64,000 nucleotides of DNA from Sphingopyxis sp. (GTDB taxonomy: Bacteria > Pseudomonadota > Alphaproteobacteria > Sphingomonadales > Sphingomonadaceae), in contig NZ_JAIBES010000015.1 of assembly GCF_019459305.1 (NCBI RefSeq), positions 24,002-88,001 of the forward strand. Reading direction: 5' to 3'. How positions within the stretch are numbered: position 1 is the first letter of the stretch; each line of letters starts with the position of its first letter. Of the stretch, positions 21,202 to 30,285 are shown in pieces. The translations under genes and the position numbers were made by a program. Under the pieces are notes generated by a model that searched no databases, had not been told where the DNA came from, and saw only the letters and a program-made list of their open reading frames with translations.

Positions 21202-21752
21202 ATTGATTCTCCTCGATTGCGTCCTTTGCCTTGACCCCTGCCGGAGCCACTGCCGATTTCTCCACCGCGCGCAACGCAACGCTGGAAGGCCGGTAGATGC
21301 CGTTCTGCAGAAGCATCCCGCAGGTTTTGCAGCACGATGCGAATTTCCGGGAAGTCAGCGACGATAGGCAGCAACTCTTCATCATAGAGCCGAACATTTT
21401 CAACTTCGGCCTCGACCCCGACCTGGCACAGCGCCTGCAGATCAAGTTTTGCAACATCCGGTGGCGCAAGTGCCGTATTTACGGGGACTGGCACGCCATA
21501 TTTGGTATAAAGGCCAGTGAGCATTTCCATGTGGCGCTTTTCCGCGTTCACAATATTTGAAAAGGGACGTACCGCTCCAAACCGATCTAAAATTGCGGTA
21601 TAAGTGGCGAATGCAGCTTGTTCATCCGCCATCGCCCGGCCCATCGCTGTGATTACCTTGTCAGGAAGTTTCATGTTCTTGTCTCCTGTCGCTGCTGAAG
21701 TGCAGGCAGCGGTAGCCATTAAAAATCCGCCAATGATTGATCTGAAAATCAT
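21198..21752 (-). CDS. DUF2202 ferritin-like lipoprotein
   Basis: A 184-residue exported protein. The start MIFRSIIGGFLMATAACTSA is a signal ending in a lipobox-like TAAC, so lipid anchoring is likely. The body is a four-helix ferritin-like DUF2202 domain with metal-ligand candidates: ADEQAAFATYTAILDRFG, AEKRHMEMLTGLYTKYG, VEAEVENVRLYDEEL and SAERHLPAFQRC. The tail is Gly/Arg rich. ATG 21752 is chosen for its aaagg seven bases before; the frame is open to 21788. Ferritin-like folds bind di-iron and often detoxify oxygen or peroxide; the actual role of DUF2202 is unknown. Confidence 0.75.
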   Translation of the reverse strand: MIFRSIIGGFLMATAACTSAATGDKNMKLPDKVITAMGRAMADEQAAFATYTAILDRFGAVRPFSNIVNAEKRHMEMLTGLYTKYGVPVPVNTALAPPDVAKLDLQALCQVGVEAEVENVRLYDEELLPIVADFPEIRIVLQNLRDASAERHLPAFQRCVARGGEIGSGSGRGQGKGRNRGESM

Positions 21753-21822
21753 CTTACAGCCTTTCTGTTTTGCGAGTTCCGCGTTCATGTCATATTCTCG
21801 AAAATGTGACGTTGATCAGCGA

Positions 21823-21987
21823 TCAACCAAAATTCTTCAGCGCGTAGAGAAGCGGAATCCAAATCAGCGACGTGGTCATCATGCCCTTGACCGTCTGATA
21901 GGCAACCCAGACCCAGAAAAGCTCTTTCTTATGGTCTTTAAGCATAGCCAGTTTTTGCAGCAGGCCTGGTTTCCTTGTCTCTGACAT
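21823..21987 (-). CDS. Small membrane protein, unknown function
   Basis: A 54-residue protein: a basic cytoplasmic segment (MSETRKPGLLQKLAMLKDHKK) followed by one or two hydrophobic stretches (ELFWVWVAYQTVKGMMTTSL and IWIPLLYALKNFG). I do not recognise the family. The start at 21987 has gaagga ten bases upstream; an ATG at 21996 or a longer frame to 22113 is possible but would run into the divergent promoter region. It heads a minus-strand operon with DUF2202, DsrE and a cytochrome c, and is divergent from an Rrf2 regulator. Confidence 0.55.
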   Translation of the reverse strand: MSETRKPGLLQKLAMLKDHKKELFWVWVAYQTVKGMMTTSLIWIPLLYALKNFG

Positions 21988-22081
21988 CGCAGGCATGTCC
22001 TTCGAATATTGCCTTTCCTCGCTCGCGGGCTTGGCGGCGCCTAAAAGTGCTATTTCAAATATCTCTTTACAGGCTGCCGTT

Positions 22082-22110
22082 CTAAAAGCAATATATATTT
22101 TATCACTTTT
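22082..22110. promoter_or_regulatory. AT-rich imperfect palindrome between divergent genes
   Basis: AAAAG and CTTTT arms with an AT-rich centre (aatatatattttat) lie between the small membrane protein operon and the Rrf2 gene. Rrf2 regulators bind AT-rich dyads in their own divergent promoters, so this is the best candidate operator. The match to any defined NsrR motif was not tested. Confidence 0.35.
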
Positions 22111-22133
22111 CATCTGCCATCGGAGTTCTGATC

Positions 22134-22604
22134 ATTCGCCTGACCTCGTACACAAACTATGCCCTGCGTATCCTCATGTACTGTGCGTTACACCCGGACC
22201 AGGTGGTCCGCATTGAAGACGTGTCAGCCGCCTACCGCATCTCCAAAGCCCATTTGATGAAGGCAACGCGGCAATTGGGGCAACTTGGCTATCTCGAGAA
22301 TATTCGCGGGCGCACCGGCGGTGTTCGTCTCGGCATGACGCCAGACAAGATTATCATCGGTGAAGTCGTTCGGCACACCGAGGGTGATTTGGCTCTGGTT
22401 GAATGCTTTGCACCAGCCACAAATCAATGCCCACTTATCGGAGTTTGTATGCTGACAGGTGTGTTCCAGCGCGGCTTACGCGCATTTTTGTATGAACTTG
22501 ACCAAGTGAAATTGTCCGATCTCATCGGACCCGCGCCCGCTTTGCGAGCCAGACTGTCCGGCGGTTCGCGAGAGTCCGCCAAATATCGGCTGCCGGACAT
22601 TTGA
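22134..22604 (+). CDS. nsrR: Rrf2-family regulator, NsrR type, probable ATT start
   Basis: A 156-residue DNA-binding protein. It has the N-terminal winged helix (RLTSYTNYALRILMYCAL, VEDVSAAY-like IEDVSAAYRISKAHLMK, GGVRLG) and the three-Cys iron-sulfur loop ECFAPATNQCPLIGVC of NsrR, which senses NO through a [2Fe-2S] or [4Fe-4S] cluster. The conserved N-terminal residues RLTSYTNYALRIL lie upstream of the first ATG (22176). The only plausible start with a ribosome site (cggag, 22121-22125) is the ATT at 22134, so either a rare ATT start is used or the ATG has been mutated. It probably represses the divergent operon. Confidence 0.75.
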   Translation: MRLTSYTNYALRILMYCALHPDQVVRIEDVSAAYRISKAHLMKATRQLGQLGYLENIRGRTGGVRLGMTPDKIIIGEVVRHTEGDLALVECFAPATNQCPLIGVCMLTGVFQRGLRAFLYELDQVKLSDLIGPAPALRARLSGGSRESAKYRLPDI

Positions 22605-22680
22605 GCATTCGCCGTCGCGCGGCGCGCTTGCGGTTTCTCATCGCACCGCGCGGATTTTAATCAGCCAGCAGCGAAACTTG

Positions 22681-24039
22681 CTACGTCCGCCCTACAGGTG
22701 TAGGAATAGTGACTCTTGCTAGCAGCCCGCCATCACGCGCTGCCGCCAAGGTTAAATCACCGCCGTAATCGCGGGCAATATCGCGAGCAATGGCGAGACC
22801 CAGGCCCGACCCGCACCGGGGGTCGTCCAGCGTCGCACCAATAGCAAATACCGACTCATATTGGCTGGGCGCGATGCCCGGGCCATCATCGGTCACCGTC
22901 AGATCCACGGCATCACCGTGGAGTTCGTACCCGATCTCGACCACCGCGTTGGCCCATTTTCCAGCATTGTCGAGCAGGTTAGAGAGTATCTCGCTGAGAT
23001 CTTCTGGATCGCAGGCAATCTGCGGAGCATGCGACGCATTGCCTTTGACGTGAAAATCAACGGACGGATGGAGCCGCTTCATTGCCGCGATCAGCGGGGG
23101 CACAGCGTCCATCAGTTTTGCCGATAAGCCGACGCCGTGGCGCGAACCGCCCGACCGCGTGCGCGCAAGATGATAGTCGATCTGACGCTGCATCCTCTCG
23201 CTTTCGGCCAGAAATACCCTCGCGGATTTTGACGCAGCATCATTCTCGAGCATCCGTTCTGCTTCATCGGTTGTCACCGCAAGTGGCGTCCGTAGCGAGT
23301 GCGCCAAATTCCCTGCCTGGACGCGGCCGCGTTCAACGATAGCGGCGTTGCCGTTGGCATAGGCATTCAAATTGGCCACCACGAGTTGGATTTCATCAGG
23401 AAACACTCCTTCGAGCTGTCCGGTCTTCCCGCTATGAAGATCAGTAATGGCGCGCGCCAAGCGGGCAAAGGGTTTCAGTCCAAAAGTGATTATCGCCAAA
23501 CCGCTGCCGATAAGGGCGCAAGCCAGCAGCATCAGCCAGATGGATAGTTCCTGGGTAAAGTTCGATATGATCCGCTGCAAATGGCGTTGATCTGTCGCAA
23601 TGATAAACTGGAGCGGGGCGGCACCAGCGGTTTTCTTGATCGCGCCATAAGCAATTGTCGGGCCGGAGGGACCAGCCTCGATTCGATGCAGAATTTCCGG
23701 TGACCGCGCAATACCATCATCGAGCGATCCGCGCGTCATCGACCCTGATTTCAGGGTAACATAGCCCTCTCGCGTCACCTGCCAATAAAAGCCAGACAAT
23801 GGCACAGCGTAGCGAGGGTCGGACAATGGCCGGGAAAGGCGGGGATTTCCGCGTACGTCCAGTTGCGTTAGTCCGGCAAGCTCGCGGACGTGAACTTCAA
23901 GCTCTTCATGATATAAATCCTCCACATGTGCTGTGAAAAGACTGATCGCAGAATACCAAATAGCGCCTATTCCAATTGTGACCCAAAGCAGGATAGACAG
24001 CAGGAAACGCCCGCGCAGGCTGGTCAACGAAATTCTCAT
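22681..24039 (-). CDS. Sensor histidine kinase (OmpR-type partner)
   Basis: A 452-residue inner-membrane kinase. Two transmembrane helices (LLSILLWVTIGIGAIWYSAI and SIWLMLLACALIGSGLAIIT) flank a periplasmic sensor of about 130 residues. The cytoplasmic part has a HAMP-like linker, an H-box AHSLRTPLAV, an N-box LSNLLDNAGKWA, a G1 box DDGPGIAP and a G2 box GSGLGLAIARD. The sensor has no obvious Cys or His cluster for metal. It overlaps the upstream response regulator by four bases and the pair is divergent from the RND metal-efflux operon, so metal-stress sensing is inferred. Confidence 0.88.
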   Translation of the reverse strand: MRISLTSLRGRFLLSILLWVTIGIGAIWYSAISLFTAHVEDLYHEELEVHVRELAGLTQLDVRGNPRLSRPLSDPRYAVPLSGFYWQVTREGYVTLKSGSMTRGSLDDGIARSPEILHRIEAGPSGPTIAYGAIKKTAGAAPLQFIIATDQRHLQRIISNFTQELSIWLMLLACALIGSGLAIITFGLKPFARLARAITDLHSGKTGQLEGVFPDEIQLVVANLNAYANGNAAIVERGRVQAGNLAHSLRTPLAVTTDEAERMLENDAASKSARVFLAESERMQRQIDYHLARTRSGGSRHGVGLSAKLMDAVPPLIAAMKRLHPSVDFHVKGNASHAPQIACDPEDLSEILSNLLDNAGKWANAVVEIGYELHGDAVDLTVTDDGPGIAPSQYESVFAIGATLDDPRCGSGLGLAIARDIARDYGGDLTLAAARDGGLLARVTIPTPVGRT

Positions 24040-24692
24040 TTCTCGAACCTATAACCAAGGCCGCGCAATGTTCTAATCCGGTCCTTGCCAATCTTTCGGC
24101 GCAGTCGGCTGATATGCGCCTCAATCGCATTATGGTCGCGTTCCGCCTCCAAGGCGTAGAGGTCCTCCAATATGTCGGTTTGCGAGAGAATATGGCCAGC
24201 GCGGCGCATGAACAGATGCAGCAAACCAAATTCCTTCCGGCTGAGTTCGATCATCGTGCCATTGATCGACACGCTGCGGGCGACCGGATCGAGAGCAATC
24301 CCGGCAATGTCGAGAATCATCGGACTGCGCCCATCGCCGCGCCGCCACAGCGCATGAAGGCGCGCCAGTAATTCTTCAAAACGCACCGGTTTGACCATGA
24401 AATCATCTGCCCCGGCGTTGAGACCTTCGACCTTGTCACGCCAGTTTCCGCGAGCGGTTAAAATGAGGATTGGAACCCTGTCTCCCCTCGCACGCCAAAA
24501 ACGCAAGAGCTCGAGGCCATCGCCATCGGGTAATCCGAGATCGAGAATGATAGCGCTGATCTGTAAAATATCGGGCCAAGACCTGGCATCTTGCGCCGTT
24601 CCGACGGTATCAACGGCAAATCCAGCTGTCGTCAGCCGTTCCGACAGGCGCCGGCGCAATTCCGCGCCATCCTCAACCAGCAGTACCCGCAT
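24036..24692 (-). CDS. OmpR/PhoB-type response regulator
   Basis: A 218-residue regulator. The receiver has E7/D8, phospho-acceptor D51 in IILDLGLPDGDG, T in ILTARG and K in VKPVRFEEL; the C-terminal winged helix reads IELSRKEFGLLHLFMRRAGH, then AIEAHISRLRRKIG and TLRGLGYRFEK. It is coupled to the kinase gene by a four-base overlap. The divergent RND operon begins 100 bases away and the gap holds a direct repeat of the type such regulators bind, so this protein most likely controls that efflux system and itself. Confidence 0.9.
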   Translation of the reverse strand: MRVLLVEDGAELRRRLSERLTTAGFAVDTVGTAQDARSWPDILQISAIILDLGLPDGDGLELLRFWRARGDRVPILILTARGNWRDKVEGLNAGADDFMVKPVRFEELLARLHALWRRGDGRSPMILDIAGIALDPVARSVSINGTMIELSRKEFGLLHLFMRRAGHILSQTDILEDLYALEAERDHNAIEAHISRLRRKIGKDRIRTLRGLGYRFEK

Positions 24693-24750
24693 ATCATTCT
24701 CACTCTAAAGGCAGCATTAACTTACACGATAAGCTGACGGCACACTGACA

Positions 24751-24770
24751 TTTGTCAGTCTTTTGTCAGT
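24751..24770 (+). promoter_or_regulatory. Direct repeat TTTGTCAGT x2, OmpR-type operator
   Basis: TTTGTCAGT occurs at 24751-24759 and again at 24762-24770, giving an 11-base period, one helix turn, as expected for tandem binding of an OmpR/PhoB-family dimer. The site is 22 bases before the RND adaptor start and about 60 bases from the regulator start. Confidence 0.65.
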
Positions 24771-24792
24771 TTGACCTGCGAAGGGCATCTTC

Positions 24793-25899
24793 ATGAACTC
24801 AAAACGCTACCTTATCGTCCTCGCCCTCCTCGTTATTGCAGGCGCATGGGGCTGGTGGGCACGTGATCGCGGCGAAGACAACGCGGCGACCTCAGCGCAA
24901 ACCAAGGTGGCTCCAGGCGTATTGACAGCCAGCCAGATCAGTCGTCTCGGTATTAAGACTGCGGTCGCGATCGAGACCGATGCCACATCTTTGGGCTCAG
25001 TTCCCGCAATCGTCACCCTCCCGCCGGAGGCGCGGGTCGCGGTAACAGCCCCGTTCACAGGCTCGGTCATCAGGCTTTACGTTGTGGTTGGACAAGCGGT
25101 CAGGCGCGGACAACCGCTTGCCGTATTGCGCAGCCGCGAACCACTGCAATACGGTGCCGAGCTTGCTCGTGCACAGGCCCGTTTAGGGCTTGCACAGGCA
25201 AGTGCAGCACGCACGGGGCAACTCGCCCGGGAAGGCATTGTAGCCGGGGCAAGAGCAGATGAAGCACAGGCATCGCTCCGCCAGGCGCAGGTAGACGTTA
25301 GCGAAAACAACCGCGTTCTTGCTCAATCGGGCGCTGGCGCCAATGGCGAGATTGTGTTGCGCGCGCCCATTACGGGCCGATTGGCACTGATCAATGTTCA
25401 AACCGGTGGCCCCGTCGACGGAATGACAGCACCCTTCGTTGTCGAAAACGATGCGTCGTTCATGCTTGATCTACAACTGCCCGAACGGATGGCCAACAGT
25501 GTCTTCCCGGGTATGCAGGTTGAGGTTCCGGTACCCGGGGGCGCACCAATCATCGGCAGCGTGGTTTCGGTGGGAAGTTCGATCGATCCTGCAACCCGGT
25601 CAGTCCTCGCCAAAGCCCGGATCGGCGCTGCGCCGATGCTGGTCAGCGGAAAGAGCGTGATGGCGGTCCTCAAGGGTAAGAGCCAGATCCCCGGCACGAC
25701 CGTTCCGGCGGCCGCAGTCACACGGATTGGTGACAAGGATATGGTTTTCGTAAAAACCAGGACAGGCTTCGTAAAGCGCGTCGTCACGGTGTCGGGCCGA
25801 ATCGGTGAGCAGGTTTTGATTTCCGGCGGTATCAAGCCTGGCGAGCATGTGGCGACCTCTGGAATTTCGGAACTCAAAGTCATTCTGAGTGAGGGTTAA
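24793..25899 (+). CDS. RND efflux periplasmic adaptor (CzcB/CusB-like)
   Basis: A 368-residue membrane-fusion protein with an N-terminal signal anchor (YLIVLALLVIAGAWGWWA), a lipoyl/barrel-sandwich half at TAPFTGSVIRLYVVVGQAVR, an alpha-hairpin rich in Ala and Gln, the second lipoyl half at IVLRAPITGRLALINVQTGG and a C-terminal beta-barrel domain. It links the inner-membrane RND pump to the outer-membrane channel. It has no His-rich metal-binding N-terminus. It is the first gene of a three-gene operon and the next ORF starts three bases after its stop. Confidence 0.88.
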   Translation: MNSKRYLIVLALLVIAGAWGWWARDRGEDNAATSAQTKVAPGVLTASQISRLGIKTAVAIETDATSLGSVPAIVTLPPEARVAVTAPFTGSVIRLYVVVGQAVRRGQPLAVLRSREPLQYGAELARAQARLGLAQASAARTGQLAREGIVAGARADEAQASLRQAQVDVSENNRVLAQSGAGANGEIVLRAPITGRLALINVQTGGPVDGMTAPFVVENDASFMLDLQLPERMANSVFPGMQVEVPVPGGAPIIGSVVSVGSSIDPATRSVLAKARIGAAPMLVSGKSVMAVLKGKSQIPGTTVPAAAVTRIGDKDMVFVKTRTGFVKRVVTVSGRIGEQVLISGGIKPGEHVATSGISELKVILSEG

Positions 25900-25902
25900 C
25901 CC

Positions 25903-28900
25903 ATGCTGCGGCGTCTGGTTGAGCAAGCTCTGGCCTTTCGACTGGCTGTAATCGGCATTGCATTGGCATTGGCCGCCTGGGGCGCTTGGTCTTTCATCAA
26001 TTTGCCGATTGATGCCTTTCCAGACATCAGTTCCACCCAAGTCAAAATCATTCTCAAGGCCCCTGGCATGACGCCCGAAGAGGTAGAAAGCCGGGTTATC
26101 ACGCCGATCGAGATGGAAATGCTTGGTATTCCCGATCAAGCAACTTTGCGCTCGGTTGCAAAATACGCGATTGCCGACATCACGATAGATTTCAAAGACG
26201 GCACGGATATCTACTGGGCGCGCAGCCAGGTCGCAGAACGTCTATCCAACGTGTCGGGCGATCTTCCGGTCACGGTTGAAGGCGGCCTTGCTCCGATCTC
26301 AACGCCGCTCTCCGACATGTTCATGTTCACTTTGGAGGGACCGCAGACGCTCGCCGAAAAGAGGCGGGTGCTCGACTGGGTTATAAGGCCTGCGCTGCGC
26401 ACGGTACCAGGCGTCGCTGACGTCAACGCGCTGGGTGGTTTTGTCGAGACCTTTGAAGTGCGGCCCGATAATGCCGCGCTCGCTGCCGCCGGCTTAACGA
26501 TCGAGGATCTGCGCGATGCAATCGAGAGCAGCAACCGCAATGACGGCGCGGGCCGTTTGAAGGTCGGAGAGGAATCGCTCATCGTCCGAGCCGTTGGCGC
26601 GGTGCGTTCGCTTGAGGATCTGTCGAGCGTCATCGTCCGCACAACCGCCGGCGCAGTCGTGCGGGTAGGAGACGTCGCCGCGGTCCGCACCGGCAGCCTG
26701 ACGCGCTACGGGGTTGTCACGAAAAACGGCAAAGGTGAAGCGGTCCAAGGCCTTGTAATCGGTTTGCGCGGTGCCGATGCAAGCAAAGTCGTCGCAGGGG
26801 TCAAAACCCGGCTTGACGAGATCAAGTCCGCTATGCCGAAAAATATGAAGGTCGACGTTTTTTACGACCGGTCCGACTTGATCGGGCGCGCCGTGGGTAC
26901 GGTCGAACGGGCGCTGCTTGAAGCCACGGTGTTGGTCGTTATTTTGCTCTTGCTGTTCCTCGGCGACGTGCGCGCATCGATCATCGTTGCCGTCGCATTG
27001 CCCATGGCGGCGTTACTCACCTTCATCTTCATGCGCTCGATTGGCCTCACTGCTAATCTGATGAGCCTTGGCGGGCTCGCTATTGCCGTCGGCATCCTTG
27101 TCGACGGCGCGGTGGTAATCGTGGAGAATGTGGTCGAGCGGCTGTCCGACCCCAAGCACCATGCCCAGGGCAAGCTCCATAATGTGTTTATCGCAGCAGC
27201 TGAAGTTGCGACGCCTGTGGCCTCGGGCATGGCCATCATTGCTTTGGTTTTTCTTCCGCTGCTCACGCTGGAAGGTCTCGAAGGAAAGCTGTTCGCGCCG
27301 GTTGCACTCACCATTGTCCTCGCCTTGATGTCCGCGCTCGCGCTGTCACTCACGCTTATCCCCGTGCTCGCCTATTTTGGTTTGAAGCCGACCAAAGGGC
27401 ATCATGAGCCTTGGCTGATGCGCCAAATTTCTCCGCGCTATGAAAGCGTTTTGAACAAGGCTTTCGGCAACCGTAAACTGGTCGCAAGCATCGCGGCTGG
27501 ATCGCTTCTGGTGGCCGGCTTTGCCTATTCGGTGACCGGCAAGACGTTTCTCCCCACAATGGATGAAGGCTCCACACTGGTTCAGTTGACGAAGCTCCCG
27601 AGCGTCAGCATCGAGCACAGTGCTGCAGGTGATTTAAAGGTACAACAGGCAATATTGGCCAAAGTGCCCGAGGTTACGGATATTATCGCCCGCGTCGGCA
27701 GCGACGAGCTGGGACTTGATCCCATGAGTCCCAACGAGACCGACAGTTTCATGAAATTGAAGCCACGTGAAGAATGGCGCGTGGCCGATAAGGACTGGCT
27801 GAACGAAGAAATCCGCAAGGTCATGGATGAACTGCCGGGCATCGAGCCGAGTTTCACCCAGCCCATCGAAATGCGCATCTCTGAGATGTTGACGGGCGCG
27901 CGCGGCGACTTAGCGATCAAATTATTCGGCCCCGATCTGAACGAACTGTCACGGCTCGCGGGCCAAATCCAAACGCGCTTACAAAAAATCGATGGAACAA
28001 CCGAAGCAATGACGGTCGCCAATGATACTGTTGATTATCTGCAGATCGACATTGACCGTATGGCTGCTGGCCGCGCGGGCATGCCAATCGACATGTTGCA
28101 GGACATGATGCGGGCCGATGTCGAAGGCGTGCGAGCTGGTGTTGTTGCAGATGGCAATCGCCGCGTGCCGATACTGATCCGGGGTGCTGGCGGCGAGGGA
28201 GTGGATCCCACGACCTTTGTCGATCAAATGTATCGTTCGCCAACCGGCCAGCTGGTGCGCGCAAGCGACGTCGCCACCGTCGCACAGGTTGCCGGTCCGG
28301 TGAAACTCGAACATGAAAACGGCTCGCGCTTTGCGATGGTGCAGGCATTTGTTTCAGGCCGTGACCTTGTCGGCTATGTCGAAGAAGCCAAGGCTGACAT
28401 TGGCGTCAACGTAAAACTGCCACCTGGCTACCGGATTGTTTGGGGTGGGCAGTTTGAAAATCAACAACGCGCATCGGCTCGGTTGATGGTGGTCTTGCCA
28501 CTGGCGCTCATCCTGATTTTCATCGTCCTCTATGCAACGCTTGGATCGGTTCGTGCCTCGCTGCTCATCCTTGTCAACATCCCCTTTGCCATGGTTGGCG
28601 GGATGGTTGCGTTGGCCGTGTCGGGGGAATATCTCTCGGTACCGGCATCGGTTGGGTTCATCGCCCTATTGGGTATCGCGGTTCTCAACGGACTGGTGAT
28701 GGTCTCCTATTTTCGGCAACTCCGCCAGGAAGGCATGGCCCTGGCGCAAGCGGTCAGGATCGGCGCGGCGCGGCGCTTGCGGCCTGTCCTAATGACCGCA
28801 AGTATTGCAGCTTTCGGACTGGTACCCCTCCTGTTTGCAAGCGGTCCAGGCTCTGAAATCCAGCGGCCGCTTGCCATTGTAGTGATTGGCGGATTGGTTA

Positions 28901-29013
28901 CCGCCACGCTGCTCACGCTCATCCTGCTGCCTATATTGTATGAACGCTTCGGCGAGAGCTTGGCTGAACGCGAGGCCGGCGATCTCGCGCATCCAGCAGG
29001 AGCAGAAGAATGA
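25903..29013 (+). CDS. Heavy-metal RND efflux pump (CzcA/CusA family)
   Basis: A 1036-residue inner-membrane pump with 12 expected helices and two large periplasmic loops. The N-terminus has the family sequence INLPIDAFPDISSTQVKI. In helix 4 the motif reads AVGILVDGAVVIVENV: the second Asp and the Glu of the CzcA proton-relay motif are kept while the first Asp (DFG in CzcA) is replaced, which differs from zinc/cobalt pumps and resembles other HME subgroups. Periplasmic residues SEMLTGARGDLAIKLFGPDL are typical. The metal cannot be read with certainty; adjacent copper genes make copper or a divalent metal possible. The stop overlaps the channel gene start. Confidence 0.9.
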   Translation: MLRRLVEQALAFRLAVIGIALALAAWGAWSFINLPIDAFPDISSTQVKIILKAPGMTPEEVESRVITPIEMEMLGIPDQATLRSVAKYAIADITIDFKDGTDIYWARSQVAERLSNVSGDLPVTVEGGLAPISTPLSDMFMFTLEGPQTLAEKRRVLDWVIRPALRTVPGVADVNALGGFVETFEVRPDNAALAAAGLTIEDLRDAIESSNRNDGAGRLKVGEESLIVRAVGAVRSLEDLSSVIVRTTAGAVVRVGDVAAVRTGSLTRYGVVTKNGKGEAVQGLVIGLRGADASKVVAGVKTRLDEIKSAMPKNMKVDVFYDRSDLIGRAVGTVERALLEATVLVVILLLLFLGDVRASIIVAVALPMAALLTFIFMRSIGLTANLMSLGGLAIAVGILVDGAVVIVENVVERLSDPKHHAQGKLHNVFIAAAEVATPVASGMAIIALVFLPLLTLEGLEGKLFAPVALTIVLALMSALALSLTLIPVLAYFGLKPTKGHHEPWLMRQISPRYESVLNKAFGNRKLVASIAAGSLLVAGFAYSVTGKTFLPTMDEGSTLVQLTKLPSVSIEHSAAGDLKVQQAILAKVPEVTDIIARVGSDELGLDPMSPNETDSFMKLKPREEWRVADKDWLNEEIRKVMDELPGIEPSFTQPIEMRISEMLTGARGDLAIKLFGPDLNELSRLAGQIQTRLQKIDGTTEAMTVANDTVDYLQIDIDRMAAGRAGMPIDMLQDMMRADVEGVRAGVVADGNRRVPILIRGAGGEGVDPTTFVDQMYRSPTGQLVRASDVATVAQVAGPVKLEHENGSRFAMVQAFVSGRDLVGYVEEAKADIGVNVKLPPGYRIVWGGQFENQQRASARLMVVLPLALILIFIVLYATLGSVRASLLILVNIPFAMVGGMVALAVSGEYLSVPASVGFIALLGIAVLNGLVMVSYFRQLRQEGMALAQAVRIGAARRLRPVLMTASIAAFGLVPLLFASGPGSEIQRPLAIVVIGGLVTATLLTLILLPILYERFGESLAEREAGDLAHPAGAEE

Positions 29014-30236
29014 AGATGCATCACCTTATCGCTATGTTGTTAGTAGCTTCTGCCCCGGTACTTGCCGAACCCGGCTTGCTGCCCGAACCGGCGGTGCGGG
29101 AGGCTCTTGATGCGCACCCCAGCGTCGAAGCCGCCAAGGCGCGGATTGGTGTTGCGAAAGCAGAAGAGCGCGCTCTGAAAGCGGGCCCGCACGAAGTTAC
29201 CGTATCGGGCAGTTATATCCGTCGTTCGGTCGATCGTGAAGGCGAGTATGACGAATATGATGCGACGCTCAGCCGCGCTGTCCGCCTGCCGGGTAAGGCA
29301 CGGCTCGATCGCAAGGCAGGTGCATTTGGCGTTGCCGCTTCGGAAAACCGCTTTGAAGACGCCCGACACCAAACAGCACTATTGCTTAACGAACTGTGGT
29401 GGGACTGGCTCGGTGCATCGGCTGAAACCGCTGTCGATCTGCAAAGTGTATCAAATTTGCAGCAGTCTTTGGACGGCGTGAAGCGGCGTGTCACCCTGCG
29501 CGATGCAGCACCCTTGGAAGCGGACCAGGCAGAAGCAGCATTGGGCACAGCCAGGCTCGCCGCTGCACAGTCAAAAGGCCGGGCCGACTTCGCACGCACG
29601 CGTTTGATTGCACAATTTCCCAGCTTGGCGCTGCCCGATTTAGCAGTTGAGCTGTCTTTGCCCCAACAGCCACCAGGCGGATTTGCGCTGCTTCGCGATC
29701 AAGTCATCGCCCGCAGCCATGAAATTGGCGCTGCAGAAGCCGAGGCGGCGCGCCTCGGCGTTGTTTCTGAGCGTGTTCGCCGGGACCGGATCGCCGACCC
29801 AAGCGTTGGCCTCAGGGTGTTTAGTGAGCGCAACGGCGCTGAACGCGGGGCAGGGCTGGTCTTGTCGATGCCGATCGGCGGCGGTCAACGCCGTGCGCAA
29901 GCGGACAAGAGCTCGGCAGAAGCAAGTGCAGCGCTTGCCGAGCTGGCTGCTGTCCGTTTCGACGTCCAGGAAATGGCTGATGGCGATCTCTCACGAGCCG
30001 AAGCGGGGCTGTCAGCATGGCGCCGGAGCCGTGAAGGTCTCGACGCGCAAGTGGCGGCTGTGCTCAAAATGCGGCGCGGCTATCAGCTTGGCGCGATCGA
30101 TCTGGCGGATCTATTGCTCGCTGAACGCCAGACGCATGATGCCTTTCGTTCAGAGGCGATCACGCGAACCGAAGCCATGCGTGCCATAACGCGCCTCAGA
30201 ATTGACAGTCACAACCTTTGGATTGGCGACGAATGA
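29010..30236 (+). CDS. TolC-family outer-membrane channel (CzcC-like)
   Basis: A 408-residue exported protein with signal sequence MKMHHLIAMLLVASAPVLAE and two outer-membrane efflux repeats made of long Ala/Glu/Arg helices. The first repeat starts PAVREALDAHPSVEAAKARI, the second LLRDQVIARSHEIGAAEAEA, and the end has QLGAIDLADLLLAERQT. It forms the exit duct of the tripartite pump. Its ATG overlaps the pump gene stop by four bases. It completes an adaptor-pump-channel (B-A-C) operon. Confidence 0.85.
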   Translation: MKMHHLIAMLLVASAPVLAEPGLLPEPAVREALDAHPSVEAAKARIGVAKAEERALKAGPHEVTVSGSYIRRSVDREGEYDEYDATLSRAVRLPGKARLDRKAGAFGVAASENRFEDARHQTALLLNELWWDWLGASAETAVDLQSVSNLQQSLDGVKRRVTLRDAAPLEADQAEAALGTARLAAAQSKGRADFARTRLIAQFPSLALPDLAVELSLPQQPPGGFALLRDQVIARSHEIGAAEAEAARLGVVSERVRRDRIADPSVGLRVFSERNGAERGAGLVLSMPIGGGQRRAQADKSSAEASAALAELAAVRFDVQEMADGDLSRAEAGLSAWRRSREGLDAQVAAVLKMRRGYQLGAIDLADLLLAERQTHDAFRSEAITRTEAMRAITRLRIDSHNLWIGDE

Positions 30237-30285
30237 GAGAACTTGTGCTGACAACGACGATCGGTGCGACTAGGTAGCCGATCAG

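Noticed and set aside
21812..21826. TTGATC-AGC-GATCAA inverted repeat resembling an FNR/FixK box
   Set aside because: The half-sites TTGAT and ATCAA are five bases apart rather than four, and the site overlaps the stop of the small membrane gene instead of a clear promoter.
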